A DNA stretch of 64,000 nucleotides. It comes from an uncultured Clostridium sp. (GTDB lineage Bacteria > Bacillota > Clostridia > Lachnospirales > Lachnospiraceae). Location: NCBI GenBank assembly GCA_900543885.1, contig UQTA01000008.1:1-64000 (forward strand). Reading direction: 5' to 3'. A program made the translations under genes and the position numbers. Of this stretch, positions 7,679 through 16,800 are shown one piece after another. How positions within the stretch are numbered: the first letter of the stretch is position 1; each line of letters opens with the position of its first letter. The notes below the pieces were generated by a model that saw nothing but the letters and a program-made list of their open reading frames with translations, had not been told where the DNA came from and ran no database searches.

Positions 7679-8830
7679 ATGGGCAAAGAAGAAAAGATGA
7701 GCGTGAATAGAGATATGAATAAAGAGGAGAAGTTAAAAGCATTAGATGCTGCTTTGACTCAGATCGAAAAGGCATACGGCAAGGGCTCCGTTATGAAATT
7801 AGGTGAGTCCGGTGTAAATATGAATATCGAAACGGTTCCTACCGGTTCTATCAGTCTTGATATCGCATTGGGACTGGGCGGTGTTCCAAAGGGAAGGATC
7901 ATTGAGGTATATGGTCCTGAGTCTTCTGGTAAGACCACCGTTGCTCTTCACATGGTAGCAGAAGTGCAGAAGAGAGGCGGTATCGCAGGCTTCATTGATG
8001 CAGAGCATGCCTTAGATCCTGTATATGCAAAGAATATTGGTGTAGATATTGATGATCTGTATATTTCCCAGCCGGATAATGGTGAACAGGCATTAGAGAT
8101 CACAGAGACTATGGTCCGCTCCGGTGCGGTAGATATCGTGATCGTGGACTCTGTAGCCGCGCTGGTACCAAAGGCTGAGATCGATGGAGAGATGGGCGAT
8201 TCCCATGTAGGCCTTCAGGCACGTCTGATGTCCCAGGCACTTAGAAAACTGACTGCTATTATCAGTAAGTCCAACTGTATCGTTATTTTTATCAACCAGC
8301 TGCGTGAAAAAGTCGGCGTTATGTTTGGAAATCCGGAAGTTACAACCGGTGGCCGTGCTCTTAAGTTCTATTCTTCTGTACGTATGGATGTGCGCAGGAT
8401 CGAGACCTTAAAGCAGGGCGGTGAAGTAGTAGGAAACCGTGTGCGCGTGAAAGTAGTGAAGAATAAGATCGCTCCGCCATTTAAAGAGGCTGAGTTTGAT
8501 ATCATGTTTGGTAAAGGTATCTCCAAAGCAGGTGATATCTTGGATCTTGCAGTAAAGGAAAATATCGTAGAAAAGAGCGGCGCATGGTTTGCTTACGGCG
8601 GTTCTAAGATCGGTCAGGGCCGTGAGAATGCAAAACAGTATCTGATCGAGCATCCGGCAATCTGTGCAGAGATTGAAGCTCAGGTACGTGTAAAGTACAA
8701 CCTGCCAGGTGCCGAAGAAGCAGAGGCTCAGGCAAGAGAAGCAGCTTTGAAAGAGGAAGAAGCGACAGGTTCTATCCTTGCGGAAAACACAGGAGAAGAG
8801 CTGACTGCTTCTGAGGCTGAAGAAGAATGA
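7679..8830 (+). CDS. recA: Recombinase RecA
   Basis: A 383-residue RecA, the DNA strand-exchange ATPase that also triggers LexA self-cleavage. Visible are the Walker A loop GPESSGKT (79-86), Walker B IVIVDSVAAL, the L1/L2 DNA-binding loops around MGDSHVGLQARLMSQALRKL and the region FINQLREKVGVMFGNPEVTTGGRALKFY. The C-terminus ends in the usual acidic tail. The ATG at 7679 follows AGGAGG with 5-nt spacing. An internal ATG at 7697 would give a start closer to many homologues. recX overlaps its stop by 4 bp. Regulated by the SOS box at 7641. Confidence 0.98.
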   Translation: MGKEEKMSVNRDMNKEEKLKALDAALTQIEKAYGKGSVMKLGESGVNMNIETVPTGSISLDIALGLGGVPKGRIIEVYGPESSGKTTVALHMVAEVQKRGGIAGFIDAEHALDPVYAKNIGVDIDDLYISQPDNGEQALEITETMVRSGAVDIVIVDSVAALVPKAEIDGEMGDSHVGLQARLMSQALRKLTAIISKSNCIVIFINQLREKVGVMFGNPEVTTGGRALKFYSSVRMDVRRIETLKQGGEVVGNRVRVKVVKNKIAPPFKEAEFDIMFGKGISKAGDILDLAVKENIVEKSGAWFAYGGSKIGQGRENAKQYLIEHPAICAEIEAQVRVKYNLPGAEEAEAQAREAALKEEEATGSILAENTGEELTASEAEEE

Positions 8831-9432
8831 TCGTTACAGCGGTCATCCCTGTAGATAAGAGAAAGTGCAAAGTCTTCTTGGGAGAAGACTTTGCATTTGT
8901 TTTATATAAAAGCGAAGCAGCGCGCTTTCATATAGAAGAGGGAAGTGATCTTTCAGAAGAAACTTATGCCCGGATCAAAGAAGAAATCCTTCTAAAGCGG
9001 GCCAGAGACCGGGCGCTGTATCTTCTTCAGTCGCAGGGACGGACTCAGGCAGAGATGATCAAAAAGCTGCAAAGTGACGGCTATCCGGATGATGTGACCA
9101 GAGATGTTATGACCTTTCTGTCAGAGTATCATTTTGTGGATGACAGTGCCTATACGGAAAACTATATTCATGTGAATAAAGGCAGAAAAAGTCCGCGCCA
9201 GATTGCCTATGAGCTGCAGCAAAAAGGGGTAGATAAGTCACGTATCAGCCAGATGATGGAAGAAAACCCCATTGATGAAGAAGAAACAGTCCGGGCTTTG
9301 TTAAAGAAAAAAACAGGAGGACAGATACCGCAGGACTGGAAAGAAAAACAGAAATTAGCAGCTTTTTTAGGCAGAAAAGGCTTTTCTTTTGATGTGATAC
9401 AGAAAGTTTTGAGGGAAAATACAGATTACTAA
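8827..9432 (+). CDS. recX: Regulatory protein RecX
   Basis: A 201-residue RecX, the inhibitor of RecA filaments. It has the three-helix repeats typical of the family, for example LLKRARDRALYLLQSQGRTQAEMIKKLQSDGYPDDV at about 57-92 and the repeat containing KSPRQIAYELQQKGVDKSRI. The start codon overlaps the recA stop (ATGA), so it is co-translated with recA and shares its SOS control. Length is normal for the family. Confidence 0.95.
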   Translation: MIVTAVIPVDKRKCKVFLGEDFAFVLYKSEAARFHIEEGSDLSEETYARIKEEILLKRARDRALYLLQSQGRTQAEMIKKLQSDGYPDDVTRDVMTFLSEYHFVDDSAYTENYIHVNKGRKSPRQIAYELQQKGVDKSRISQMMEENPIDEEETVRALLKKKTGGQIPQDWKEKQKLAAFLGRKGFSFDVIQKVLRENTDY

Positions 9433-9494
9433 ATATAGTGGGCACATTCTTTTGTTTATGTTGTCGGTACAACGGGGAAATAAAAGGAATATAC

Positions 9495-9523
9495 TTGACA
9501 CAATTCTGAAAAAAGTATAAAAT
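9495..9523 (+). promoter_or_regulatory. Promoter of the RNase Y gene
   Basis: TTGACA (9495-9500) with TAAAAT (9518-9523) at 17 bp; an overlapping TATAAA at 9516 would give 15 bp. The start codon is 50 bp further on. Confidence 0.7.
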
Positions 9524-9573
9524 TAATATGTTGTAGTTCGTACAATGAAAATTAAATATAAGGAGGTGCTCCT

Positions 9574-11133
9574 GTGTTGCAGATCATAATTCCTGCTATA
9601 ATCGGCGCGGTAATCGCGGCTATTATTGCTGGTTATTTTGCACATTCTGCAGGTCGTTCATATGAGCGTAAGCAGTACGACAGTAAAGTTGGAAGTGCAG
9701 AAGAAAAAGCCAGAGAGATAATAGATGAAGCATTAAAGACTGCAGAAACAAAGAAGCGAGAAGCTCTCCTGGAAGCCAAGGAAGAATCTTTAAAGACAAA
9801 AAATGAGTTGGAAAAAGAAACCAAGGAAAGAAGAGCAGAACTTCAGCGTTACGAGAAGCGTGTATTAAGCAAAGAAGAAAACGTTGAAAAAAAGGCAGAT
9901 GCCCTTGAAAAGAAGGAGGCTGATCTGGTCAGAAGGGAAACCATTCTCGGCGAACGTACCGCAGAAGTGGAAGCCCAGTATGAACAGGGAATACAGGAAC
10001 TGGAACGGATTTCCGGTCTTACCTCCGAACAGGCAAAAGAATATCTTTTAAAATCTGTTGAAGAAGACGTAAAGCATGATACAGCGAAGCTGATCAAAGA
10101 ACTTGAAAACAAAGCAAAAGAAGAAGCTGATAAAAAAGCCAGAGATCTGGTTGTTACTGCTATCCAGCGGTGTGCAGCAGATCATGTGGCAGAAACTACT
10201 GTATCAGTAGTACAGCTTCCAAATGATGAGATGAAGGGACGCATCATCGGTCGTGAGGGACGTAATATTCGTACTCTTGAGACTTTAACTGGTGTGGAAC
10301 TGATCATTGATGATACTCCGGAAGCGGTTGTTTTATCCGGATTTGATCCGATCCGCAGGGAAGTAGCAAGGATTGCGCTGGAACGTCTGATCGTAGATGG
10401 TCGTATCCATCCTGCAAGAATTGAAGAGATGGTAGAGAAAGCGCAGAAAGAAGTGGAGAACAACATGAGAGAAGAAGGCGAAGCTGCATGTCTCGAAGTT
10501 GGTATCCATGGCATTCATCCGGAACTGATAAAACTGTTAGGACGGATGAAGTTCAGGACAAGTTACGGTCAGAATGCGTTAAAGCATTCCATCGAAGTAG
10601 CACAGTTATCAGGGCTGTTAGCTTCTGAACTGGGTGTGGATGTACGTCTGGCAAAACGTGCCGGTTTACTTCATGATATTGGTAAATCTGTTGACCACGA
10701 TATGGAAGGTACTCATGTACAGCTGGGTGCAGATCTTTGCAGAAAGTACAAAGAATCCGCAGTTGTTATTAATGCAGTAGAATCCCATCATGGAGATACA
10801 GAGCCTACCAGTCTTATTTCCTGCATCGTTCAGGCTGCAGATACTATCTCTGCTGCAAGACCTGGTGCAAGAAGAGAAACATTAGAAACATATACAAACA
10901 GATTGAAACAGCTTGAAGATATTACAAATTCCTTCAAGGGTGTAGATAAGTCTTTTGCTATTCAGGCAGGACGGGAAGTCCGTATTATGGTTATTCCTGA
11001 ACAGGTCAGCGATGACGATATGGTATTGCTGGCAAGAGATATTTCCAAGCGTATTGAAGACGAGTTGGAGTATCCGGGACAGATCAAAGTCAATGTGATC
11101 CGTGAATCCAGAGTAACGGACTATGCAAAGTAA
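9574..11133 (+). CDS. rny: Ribonuclease Y
   Basis: A 519-residue membrane-anchored endoribonuclease that starts decay of many mRNAs. The N-terminus is a single membrane helix (about 3-24), then a long charged coiled coil (about 30-205), a KH RNA-binding domain (GRIIGREGRNIRTLE, about 222-236) and an HD hydrolase domain with H-HD-D residues around KHSIEVAQL and LLHDIGKSVDHD. The usual start is the GTG at 9574, 7 nt after AGGAGG; the following TTG is an alternative. Length agrees with B. subtilis RNase Y (about 520). Confidence 0.97.
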   Translation: MLQIIIPAIIGAVIAAIIAGYFAHSAGRSYERKQYDSKVGSAEEKAREIIDEALKTAETKKREALLEAKEESLKTKNELEKETKERRAELQRYEKRVLSKEENVEKKADALEKKEADLVRRETILGERTAEVEAQYEQGIQELERISGLTSEQAKEYLLKSVEEDVKHDTAKLIKELENKAKEEADKKARDLVVTAIQRCAADHVAETTVSVVQLPNDEMKGRIIGREGRNIRTLETLTGVELIIDDTPEAVVLSGFDPIRREVARIALERLIVDGRIHPARIEEMVEKAQKEVENNMREEGEAACLEVGIHGIHPELIKLLGRMKFRTSYGQNALKHSIEVAQLSGLLASELGVDVRLAKRAGLLHDIGKSVDHDMEGTHVQLGADLCRKYKESAVVINAVESHHGDTEPTSLISCIVQAADTISAARPGARRETLETYTNRLKQLEDITNSFKGVDKSFAIQAGREVRIMVIPEQVSDDDMVLLARDISKRIEDELEYPGQIKVNVIRESRVTDYAK

Positions 11134-11143
11134 ATTTTGTATA

Positions 11144-11174
11144 AAAAGCTTCATCTTCGGATGGAGCTTTTTTT
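11144..11174 (+). terminator. Terminator after RNase Y gene
   Basis: AAAAGCTTCATC pairs with GATGGAGCTTTT around a TTCG tetraloop, followed by TTT. The stable UUCG loop makes this a classic intrinsic terminator. Confidence 0.95.
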
Positions 11175-11344
11175 GCGTACATTTTCAACGTATTTTTGCC
11201 TCTAAATCTTCGCAAGGCTGAGCTGTAACGGAATTGTAAGGAAAACTTTATTGACAGTATATGGCAAAAAGGATACTCTTAGAGAAAGAGAATTAAGCAG
11301 AGAAAGATTTAGGGAGAACATGAGAGGAGAAGGAGGAGAAAAAC

Positions 11345-12340
11345 ATGGGATACAGCAAAAAAAGACTGATCGCTGCAGTGATGGCAGGTGTTATGGCAGC
11401 TATGTGTGCATTTCCTGGCTATGCAGCCAGCAGAAAGAAGATCACATCCGTAACATTGACGATCAAGGCAGATATTGAACCGGATACAGATTTTGGAATG
11501 GAAAATATTGAGATCGAGAGCAACAGTAATCGTTATAGTGTGGATGACTATGATGTATTAAATGAAGGATTTGCCTGGACGGAAGATATGATTCCGGAGA
11601 TCAGAATCACATTGACGGCAGATGATGATTATTACTTTACCGCGTTGGCAAAGGATAAAGTGACATTAAAGGGTGGTGCAACCTTTAAAAGAAGTACCAG
11701 AGAGAATTCAAGTTCTACGCTTCTTCTGGATGTGACTCTGCCATCCTTACAGAATAGCTTAAAATCCATGGAAGAGGTTACATTATCTGATAATGGCTTC
11801 GCAACTTGGCCAGCTAACAGCACAGCGGGAAGCTATGAAGTGCGTGTATACAGAGAAGGTAAAATCGTAGGAACGGCTCTCACTACAAATACAAACTCTG
11901 TTAATTGCAGAGAACGTATGATGAAACCCAACGAAACATATTTGATAAAAGTACGTGCAGTCAACAAGTATGATAATTCCATAAAGGGAGACTGGACGGA
12001 GTCAAATAGTGTTTATATCAGCGGTGATAAAGTAGCAGAGTTTAAAGCTGATATGGATGGGTCAAATGTCAGCTCGGCTTCCGGTACAGTTGGTGACTGG
12101 AAACAGGAAACAGACGGAAGATGGTGGTATCGCAGATCAGACGGCACATATCCTGCAAACCAGTGGGAAGAGCTGGGTGGAAAATGGTATTTCTTCGATG
12201 AAAGCGGTTATATGAAGACTGGCTGGATCGACTGGAATGGAAAAAGCTACTACTGTTCTGAAAATGGTGATATGCTCACCAATTGTATGACACCTGATAA
12301 TTATCTGGTAGGAGCAGATGGAGCCTGGATCGCCCAGTAA
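11345..12340 (+). CDS. Secreted protein with C-terminal cell-wall-binding repeats
   Basis: A 331-residue exported protein. The signal peptide (about 1-28, cleaved after GYA-A) is followed by a beta-rich region with no family I recognise (about 35-160), a fibronectin-III-like stretch (GSYEVRVYREGKIVG to IKVRAVNKYDNSIKGDW, about 160-220), and aromatic repeats (about 255-331: WKQETDGRWWYRRSDG, NGKSYYCSENGD) of the choline-binding/glucan-binding type. The repeats should tether the protein to the cell wall or a surface polymer. The ATG at 11345 follows GGAGGAGAAAAAC. A TTGACA at 11251 with a weak GATACT may start a single-gene transcript. Function unknown. Confidence 0.8.
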   Translation: MGYSKKRLIAAVMAGVMAAMCAFPGYAASRKKITSVTLTIKADIEPDTDFGMENIEIESNSNRYSVDDYDVLNEGFAWTEDMIPEIRITLTADDDYYFTALAKDKVTLKGGATFKRSTRENSSSTLLLDVTLPSLQNSLKSMEEVTLSDNGFATWPANSTAGSYEVRVYREGKIVGTALTTNTNSVNCRERMMKPNETYLIKVRAVNKYDNSIKGDWTESNSVYISGDKVAEFKADMDGSNVSSASGTVGDWKQETDGRWWYRRSDGTYPANQWEELGGKWYFFDESGYMKTGWIDWNGKSYYCSENGDMLTNCMTPDNYLVGADGAWIAQ

Positions 12341-12403
12341 GATGGATCTTCCATTTGTTTGCTTATGGAAAGCAGAGAAAAGCGGATCGTAAATATCTTT
12401 TGG

Positions 12404-12448
12404 CGCCGCTGCAAAGTGTAAAAAGACATTTTGCAGCGGCGTATTTTT
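12404..12448 (+). terminator. Terminator after the wall-binding protein gene
   Basis: CGCCGCTGCAAA (12404-12415) pairs with TTTGCAGCGGCG (12430-12441) and is followed by TATTTTT. The rest of the gap to 12562 shows no further feature. Confidence 0.9.
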
Positions 12449-12561
12449 GTGTTATTATAGTGCTGGTGATAAAATTGTCAGAAGATGACTTGCATGATAG
12501 ATGCTGCATTGCCGGATAGAAAGTGCATTGGCAGCAGCGACAGAAGAAAGAGGAAAAAGAA

Positions 12562-14637
12562 ATGAACAGTTTAAGGGAATGGGAAGAAGCCTTTGAACAG
12601 GCTGTGGATGTTGAGAAATCTTATGATTTAGCAAAGAGGATGGAAGGACCTAAGACCAATCCGGTGTTAGGATACCGTACGGCCGGTTCCAAAGCAGAGT
12701 GGGAGACCGGAGAACTGCTTTATAAAGAAATGCAGGAAATGGGGCTTTTGAATGTACAAAAGGACAAGATCAAAGTAGACAGCTGGGATTTTCATCATGC
12801 GATTCTGCGTTACCGGGATCAGGAAGGAAAAGAATACGAGTTTCAGTTAGGTGCGTATCAGACAGATTTCCATACAGAAGGATTTCAGGAATATTCCATG
12901 GTTTATTTAGGACGGGGAACAGCAGAGTTCTATGAAAATATAGATGTAAAAGGTAAACTGGTGCTTATTGATATCAATCAGAGAGAAGAGTGGTGGATCA
13001 ATTTCCCGGTGTATCAGGCACATTTAAAGGGAGCAGCAGCTCTTATTGCAGTTCAGGATCAGGGCTATGGTGAGATCCACGATACTTCTTTAAATGCTCA
13101 GGATATTGCAGGACCGAAAGAAGCGGCAGCTTTTTCTATTTCCCAGGCAGACGCAGCCATTTTAAAGGAAAATATGGGAAAAACTGGAAATTCTGAAAAG
13201 GAATTTAAAGAGATCCAGGTATTATTTGATGCCCAGTCTACAGTGATCCGTGACCGGGAATCCTATAACATTACCGGTATGATACCAGGAGAAGAGCCGG
13301 AACAGATGATCCTGCTGTCTGCTCACTATGACTCTTATTTTACTGGTTTTCAGGATGATAATGCAGCAGTAGCCATGATGCTTGGAATCGCAAGAGCCTT
13401 TATACAAACAGGCTACAGACCAAGAAAGACTCTGGTGTTCTGCGCTATGGCAGCAGAAGAATGGGGCGTGGTAGATTCCAAGTATGACTGGTCTACCGGT
13501 GCCTATGAGCAGGTATTTACTGCACATCCTGAGTGGCAGGGAAAGGTGATCGCTGATTTTAACTTTGAGCTTCCGGCCCATGCACATGGAAAGAAAGATG
13601 CAGTGCGCTGTACCTACGAATACGCTTCTTTTATGAAGAAGGCAACAGAGCATATCCAGCCTTCTAAAGAGGCATATCCAGACGGTCTGGAAGTACATTT
13701 CCCCATCCAGACCTGGTCTGATGATTTTTCCATTGCTATTGCAGGAATTCCCTCTTCTGTAAATGAGTTCAGTGATGGAGAGTTTATGGAGACTCATTAT
13801 CACTCCCAGTTTGACAATGAAGATTTCTATGATGAGCCGGTTTACCGCTTCCACCACAATCTTTATGGAAAACTGGTGCTGGCATTTGATTATACGGCAG
13901 TGGTGCCAATGGATTTTGAACGGCTGTTTGCGGCAGTGGAAGACAGCGTAGATGAGGAGTTGTGCAAAAAGACAGAAGCAAACGAAACGGTCCTTTTAGA
14001 GCGCCTGAAAAAGGCAAAAGAGCTGGGACAGCAGTTATACAGTCAGATTCAGACTATCAACGAAGAGTACAAGAAACTCCTGGAAGCAGGAAAGTGGGAT
14101 GAAGCAAAGGCTCTCACAGAAAAATACGCAGACTTGAACAGTTCCCTTCTTTACATCTTCCGCAAAGAACAGGACTATTTTGTCCGCTTAAACTGGCATG
14201 ATGATGTACTGTTCCCACAGCAGGGAGTTGGTGAGAACTTGAAAGCCATTTACAAGGCCCTTGACTGCTTAAAGGAAGAAAATCCGGCTGGCGCTCTGGA
14301 AGCAGTTTATGAGATAGACAACAACCGGTATGCTTTCCTGTTTGACCGGGAAGTATTCCGTTACTTTACGGAGTATGTATTGAATCAGCCTGCAGACCGG
14401 TTAAAATGGGGCTATGGCCGTATTATCCACCATGAAAACCTGTACGATCTGGTAGTGTGCTTAAAGGAGAAATACAAACTGCAGAGAGTAGGAAACAGAC
14501 CAGATCTGGAAGATGAATACAAGATACTGTTACAGGCTGCAAAAGCCCAGGAGCAGTGTTACCGGGATGATATAGATTATATGGCATCTTCCGTGGAAAA
14601 GCTTTTAGCGGCCATGGAAGGCTGCGTGGAAAAATAA
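12562..14637 (+). CDS. M28-family metallopeptidase with PA domain and long C-terminal extension
   Basis: A 691-residue zinc aminopeptidase-like protein with no signal peptide, so probably cytoplasmic. The early part holds a PA-like insert (about 115-215). Zinc-site motifs are SAHYDSY (about 261-267), DDNAA (about 272-276), AAEEWG (about 304-309) and a later His in ETHYHSQFDNEDF. Residues beyond about 455 form a helical, charged extension of about 230 residues that the family does not normally carry and that I cannot assign. I prefer the ATG at 12562, 8 nt after AAGAGG; the frame is open further upstream to a GTG at 12523. The GNAT gene follows after 17 bp and may be cotranscribed. Peptide substrate unknown. 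Confidence 0.85.
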   Translation: MNSLREWEEAFEQAVDVEKSYDLAKRMEGPKTNPVLGYRTAGSKAEWETGELLYKEMQEMGLLNVQKDKIKVDSWDFHHAILRYRDQEGKEYEFQLGAYQTDFHTEGFQEYSMVYLGRGTAEFYENIDVKGKLVLIDINQREEWWINFPVYQAHLKGAAALIAVQDQGYGEIHDTSLNAQDIAGPKEAAAFSISQADAAILKENMGKTGNSEKEFKEIQVLFDAQSTVIRDRESYNITGMIPGEEPEQMILLSAHYDSYFTGFQDDNAAVAMMLGIARAFIQTGYRPRKTLVFCAMAAEEWGVVDSKYDWSTGAYEQVFTAHPEWQGKVIADFNFELPAHAHGKKDAVRCTYEYASFMKKATEHIQPSKEAYPDGLEVHFPIQTWSDDFSIAIAGIPSSVNEFSDGEFMETHYHSQFDNEDFYDEPVYRFHHNLYGKLVLAFDYTAVVPMDFERLFAAVEDSVDEELCKKTEANETVLLERLKKAKELGQQLYSQIQTINEEYKKLLEAGKWDEAKALTEKYADLNSSLLYIFRKEQDYFVRLNWHDDVLFPQQGVGENLKAIYKALDCLKEENPAGALEAVYEIDNNRYAFLFDREVFRYFTEYVLNQPADRLKWGYGRIIHHENLYDLVVCLKEKYKLQRVGNRPDLEDEYKILLQAAKAQEQCYRDDIDYMASSVEKLLAAMEGCVEK

Positions 14638-14654
14638 GGAGAATATAATATTGT

Positions 14655-15290
14655 ATGGAAAGTCAGACGTTATACAGAGTAAAGAAAGAAGACCTGCCAA
14701 AACTGGAAAAATTGTTGGTGAAATGTTTCGCTCATGACCCTTTATACTGCAAACTGATCCCTGAAAAAGAAACCAGAGAACGGCTGCTGCCGGAATTGTT
14801 TAAGTGTGATCTTACAGAATTTATTGAAACCTGTGAAATTTATTCCGACAGCGAAGAGATGAATTCCCTGCTTGTGGTTTCGGATGAATCAGAGCCTTAT
14901 AATCCCCTTACTTTTTATCTCACAGAAGCCTGGGCCAGTTTAAAGACCGATGAATATCTGATCAAAGAGGATCCCAGTCTTAAAACACTCTGGAATTTTA
15001 TGAGAGGAAGAGATTACTTAAATTCCCGCTGGACAGACCAGCTTCACCAGGAAGAGAGACTGCATGTGATCTATCTGGCAGTGGATCCGGATATGCAGCA
15101 TCATGGCCTGGCGGCAATCCTTATGGAAGAAGTGATCCGTTATGCAAAAGAGCATCACCTTATGGTTTCCCTGGAGACGCACAATCCGGATAATGTGCCT
15201 ATGTATGAGCATTTTGGCTTTAAACTTTTTGGTATTGTCCAGAAGCATTTTGACTTAAAACAATACTGCATGATCCGTGAGATCCAGTAG
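14655..15290 (+). CDS. GNAT-family N-acetyltransferase
   Basis: A 211-residue acetyltransferase. The acetyl-CoA motif A lies at about 136-160 (LAVDPDMQHHGLAAILMEEVIRYA), with the Q-x-x-G-x-A/G pattern present as QHHGLA, and motif B follows (LETHNPDNVPMYEHFGFKLFG). It is 17 bp downstream of the peptidase gene, with AAGGAGAATATAATATTGT before the ATG. The substrate is not predictable; a small amine or peptide fits the context. Confidence 0.88.
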   Translation: MESQTLYRVKKEDLPKLEKLLVKCFAHDPLYCKLIPEKETRERLLPELFKCDLTEFIETCEIYSDSEEMNSLLVVSDESEPYNPLTFYLTEAWASLKTDEYLIKEDPSLKTLWNFMRGRDYLNSRWTDQLHQEERLHVIYLAVDPDMQHHGLAAILMEEVIRYAKEHHLMVSLETHNPDNVPMYEHFGFKLFGIVQKHFDLKQYCMIREIQ

Positions 15291-15392
15291 CAAGACATAA
15301 CTTATGTTTATATCCATAATTCCAAACTTGTATATTTTGTAATAGGGAAAATAGGCATGAATAGTTGAAATGAAGCTTTAAATGAGATATGA

Positions 15393-15420
15393 TTGAAAGA
15401 AATCGCAGTTATTACATAAT
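15393..15420 (+). promoter_or_regulatory. Likely leuB promoter
   Basis: TTGAAA (15393-15398) and CATAAT (15415-15420) are 16 bp apart. The AT-rich 170-bp gap before leuB holds no T-box or leader-peptide signal that I can find. Confidence 0.55.
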
Positions 15421-15460
15421 ATATAACTAAAAGGAATAATAAATAGAGGGGATAATAATT

Positions 15461-16549
15461 ATGAATTATAATATTGTTGCAATTCCGGGAGACGGTATTG
15501 GTCCTGAGATCGTACGAGAGGCCAAGAAAGTATTGGATAAAGTGGGAGAAGTTTACGGACATAAGTTTAATTATACAGATATTTTAATGGGCGGTTGTTC
15601 CATTGACGCATACGGTGTTCCGCTGACAGATGAGGCTCTGGAAACAGCCAGAAATTCAGACGCAGTCCTTTTAGGTGCAGTGGGCGGTAATGTAGGCAAC
15701 TCCAGATGGTATGATGTTGCTCCTAATTTAAGACCAGAAGCAGGACTTTTAAAGATCCGCAAAGGCTTAAATCTGTTTGCCAATATCCGTCCGGCTTATC
15801 TTTTTGAGCAGTTAGCAGATGCATGTCCATTAAAGAAAGAAATTATTGGAAATGGCTTCGATATGGTCATTATGCGTGAGCTGACAGGCGGCGTTTACTT
15901 TGGTGAGCGCAAAACAGAGGAAAAAGACGGAGAACTGTACGCAGTGGATTCCATGCCATACAGTGAACATGAGATCCGCCGCATTGCCATTAAAGGTTTT
16001 GAGATCGCTATGAAGCGCCGTAAAAAACTGGTCAGCGTTGACAAAGCTAATGTTCTGGATACCTCCCGTTTATGGCGCAAAGTTGTAAATGAAGTTGCAA
16101 AGGATTATCCGGAAGTAGAAGTAAGCCACATGCTGGTTGATAACTGTGCAATGCAGCTGGTAATGAATCCAGGCCAGTTTGACGTAGTTCTGACCGAGAA
16201 TATGTTCGGTGATATCCTTTCTGATGAGGCAAGCATGATCACCGGTTCCATTGGAATGTTATCTTCTGCAAGTTTAAATGAATCCAAATTTGGTCTGTAT
16301 GAGCCAAGCCATGGTTCAGCACCTGATATTGCAGGAAAAGACATTGCCAATCCGTTAGCAACCATCCTTTCTGCTGCAATGCTTCTTCGTTATTCCTGTG
16401 ATCTGGACAAAGAGGCACTGGCAGTAGAATCAGCAGTACGTCAGGTATTAGCAGATGGATACCGTACCGGTGATATTATGTCAGAGGGCTGCACCAAAGT
16501 GGGAACAACCCAGATGGGCGATTTAGTTGCAGAACGTATCCATAAATAA
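15461..16549 (+). CDS. leuB: 3-isopropylmalate dehydrogenase
   Basis: A 362-residue NAD-dependent oxidative decarboxylase of leucine synthesis. Family motifs are GDGIGPEI (8-15), the substrate-binding stretch IRKGLNLFANIRPAYLF, RELTGGVYFGERK, the catalytic Lys region VDKANVLDTSRLWRK and the metal-binding/signature region NMFGDILSDEASMITGSIGML. Full length. It is followed by a palindromic repeat and then ilvD and ilvB, giving a branched-chain amino acid cluster. leuA and leuCD are not in the window. Confidence 0.97.
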   Translation: MNYNIVAIPGDGIGPEIVREAKKVLDKVGEVYGHKFNYTDILMGGCSIDAYGVPLTDEALETARNSDAVLLGAVGGNVGNSRWYDVAPNLRPEAGLLKIRKGLNLFANIRPAYLFEQLADACPLKKEIIGNGFDMVIMRELTGGVYFGERKTEEKDGELYAVDSMPYSEHEIRRIAIKGFEIAMKRRKKLVSVDKANVLDTSRLWRKVVNEVAKDYPEVEVSHMLVDNCAMQLVMNPGQFDVVLTENMFGDILSDEASMITGSIGMLSSASLNESKFGLYEPSHGSAPDIAGKDIANPLATILSAAMLLRYSCDLDKEALAVESAVRQVLADGYRTGDIMSEGCTKVGTTQMGDLVAERIHK

Positions 16550-16593
16550 AGCAGTGGTTAAAGCAAGAAAGAGGCACATCCCTGGTGGTTTAA

Positions 16594-16755
16594 TGTTATC
16601 TCGGAATCTTTTTGTGCCTGATTTTGCAAGATGATTTTTTGTCAGTTGTGCCCAAATTTCTGAGGCGTACGCGGTGCGTACGTTGATGAAATTCGGGTGC
16701 GGCTGGCGGAAAATCAGCTGCAAAGGCAGGTGCAGGAAAGACTCCGAGAGAACAA
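16594..16755 (-). repeat. Dispersed palindromic repeat, copy 3 (inverted orientation)
   Basis: The most complete copy, about 162 bp, opposite in orientation to copies 1 and 2. It runs from TGTTATCTCGGAATC to GAGAGAACA. Reading inward from each end gives near-identical sequences up to the core GCGTACGCGGTGCGTACG at about 16663-16680, so the whole unit is one imperfect palindrome. It separates leuB from ilvD. Confidence 0.92.
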
Positions 16756-16800
16756 TTTATAAAAACGGGGGATCGGGCCGGATATCAGGAGGATAAGAAA

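Noticed and set aside
15291..15460. Leucine attenuator or T-box before leuB
   Set aside because: No leucine-codon-rich leader peptide, no antiterminator/terminator pair and no T-box core could be seen.
16523..16723. Minus-strand frame of 66 codons with similar peptides near 6.2 and 39.5 kb
   Set aside because: The shared peptide comes from the dispersed DNA palindrome itself; there is no ribosome binding site and the frames break at the repeat ends.
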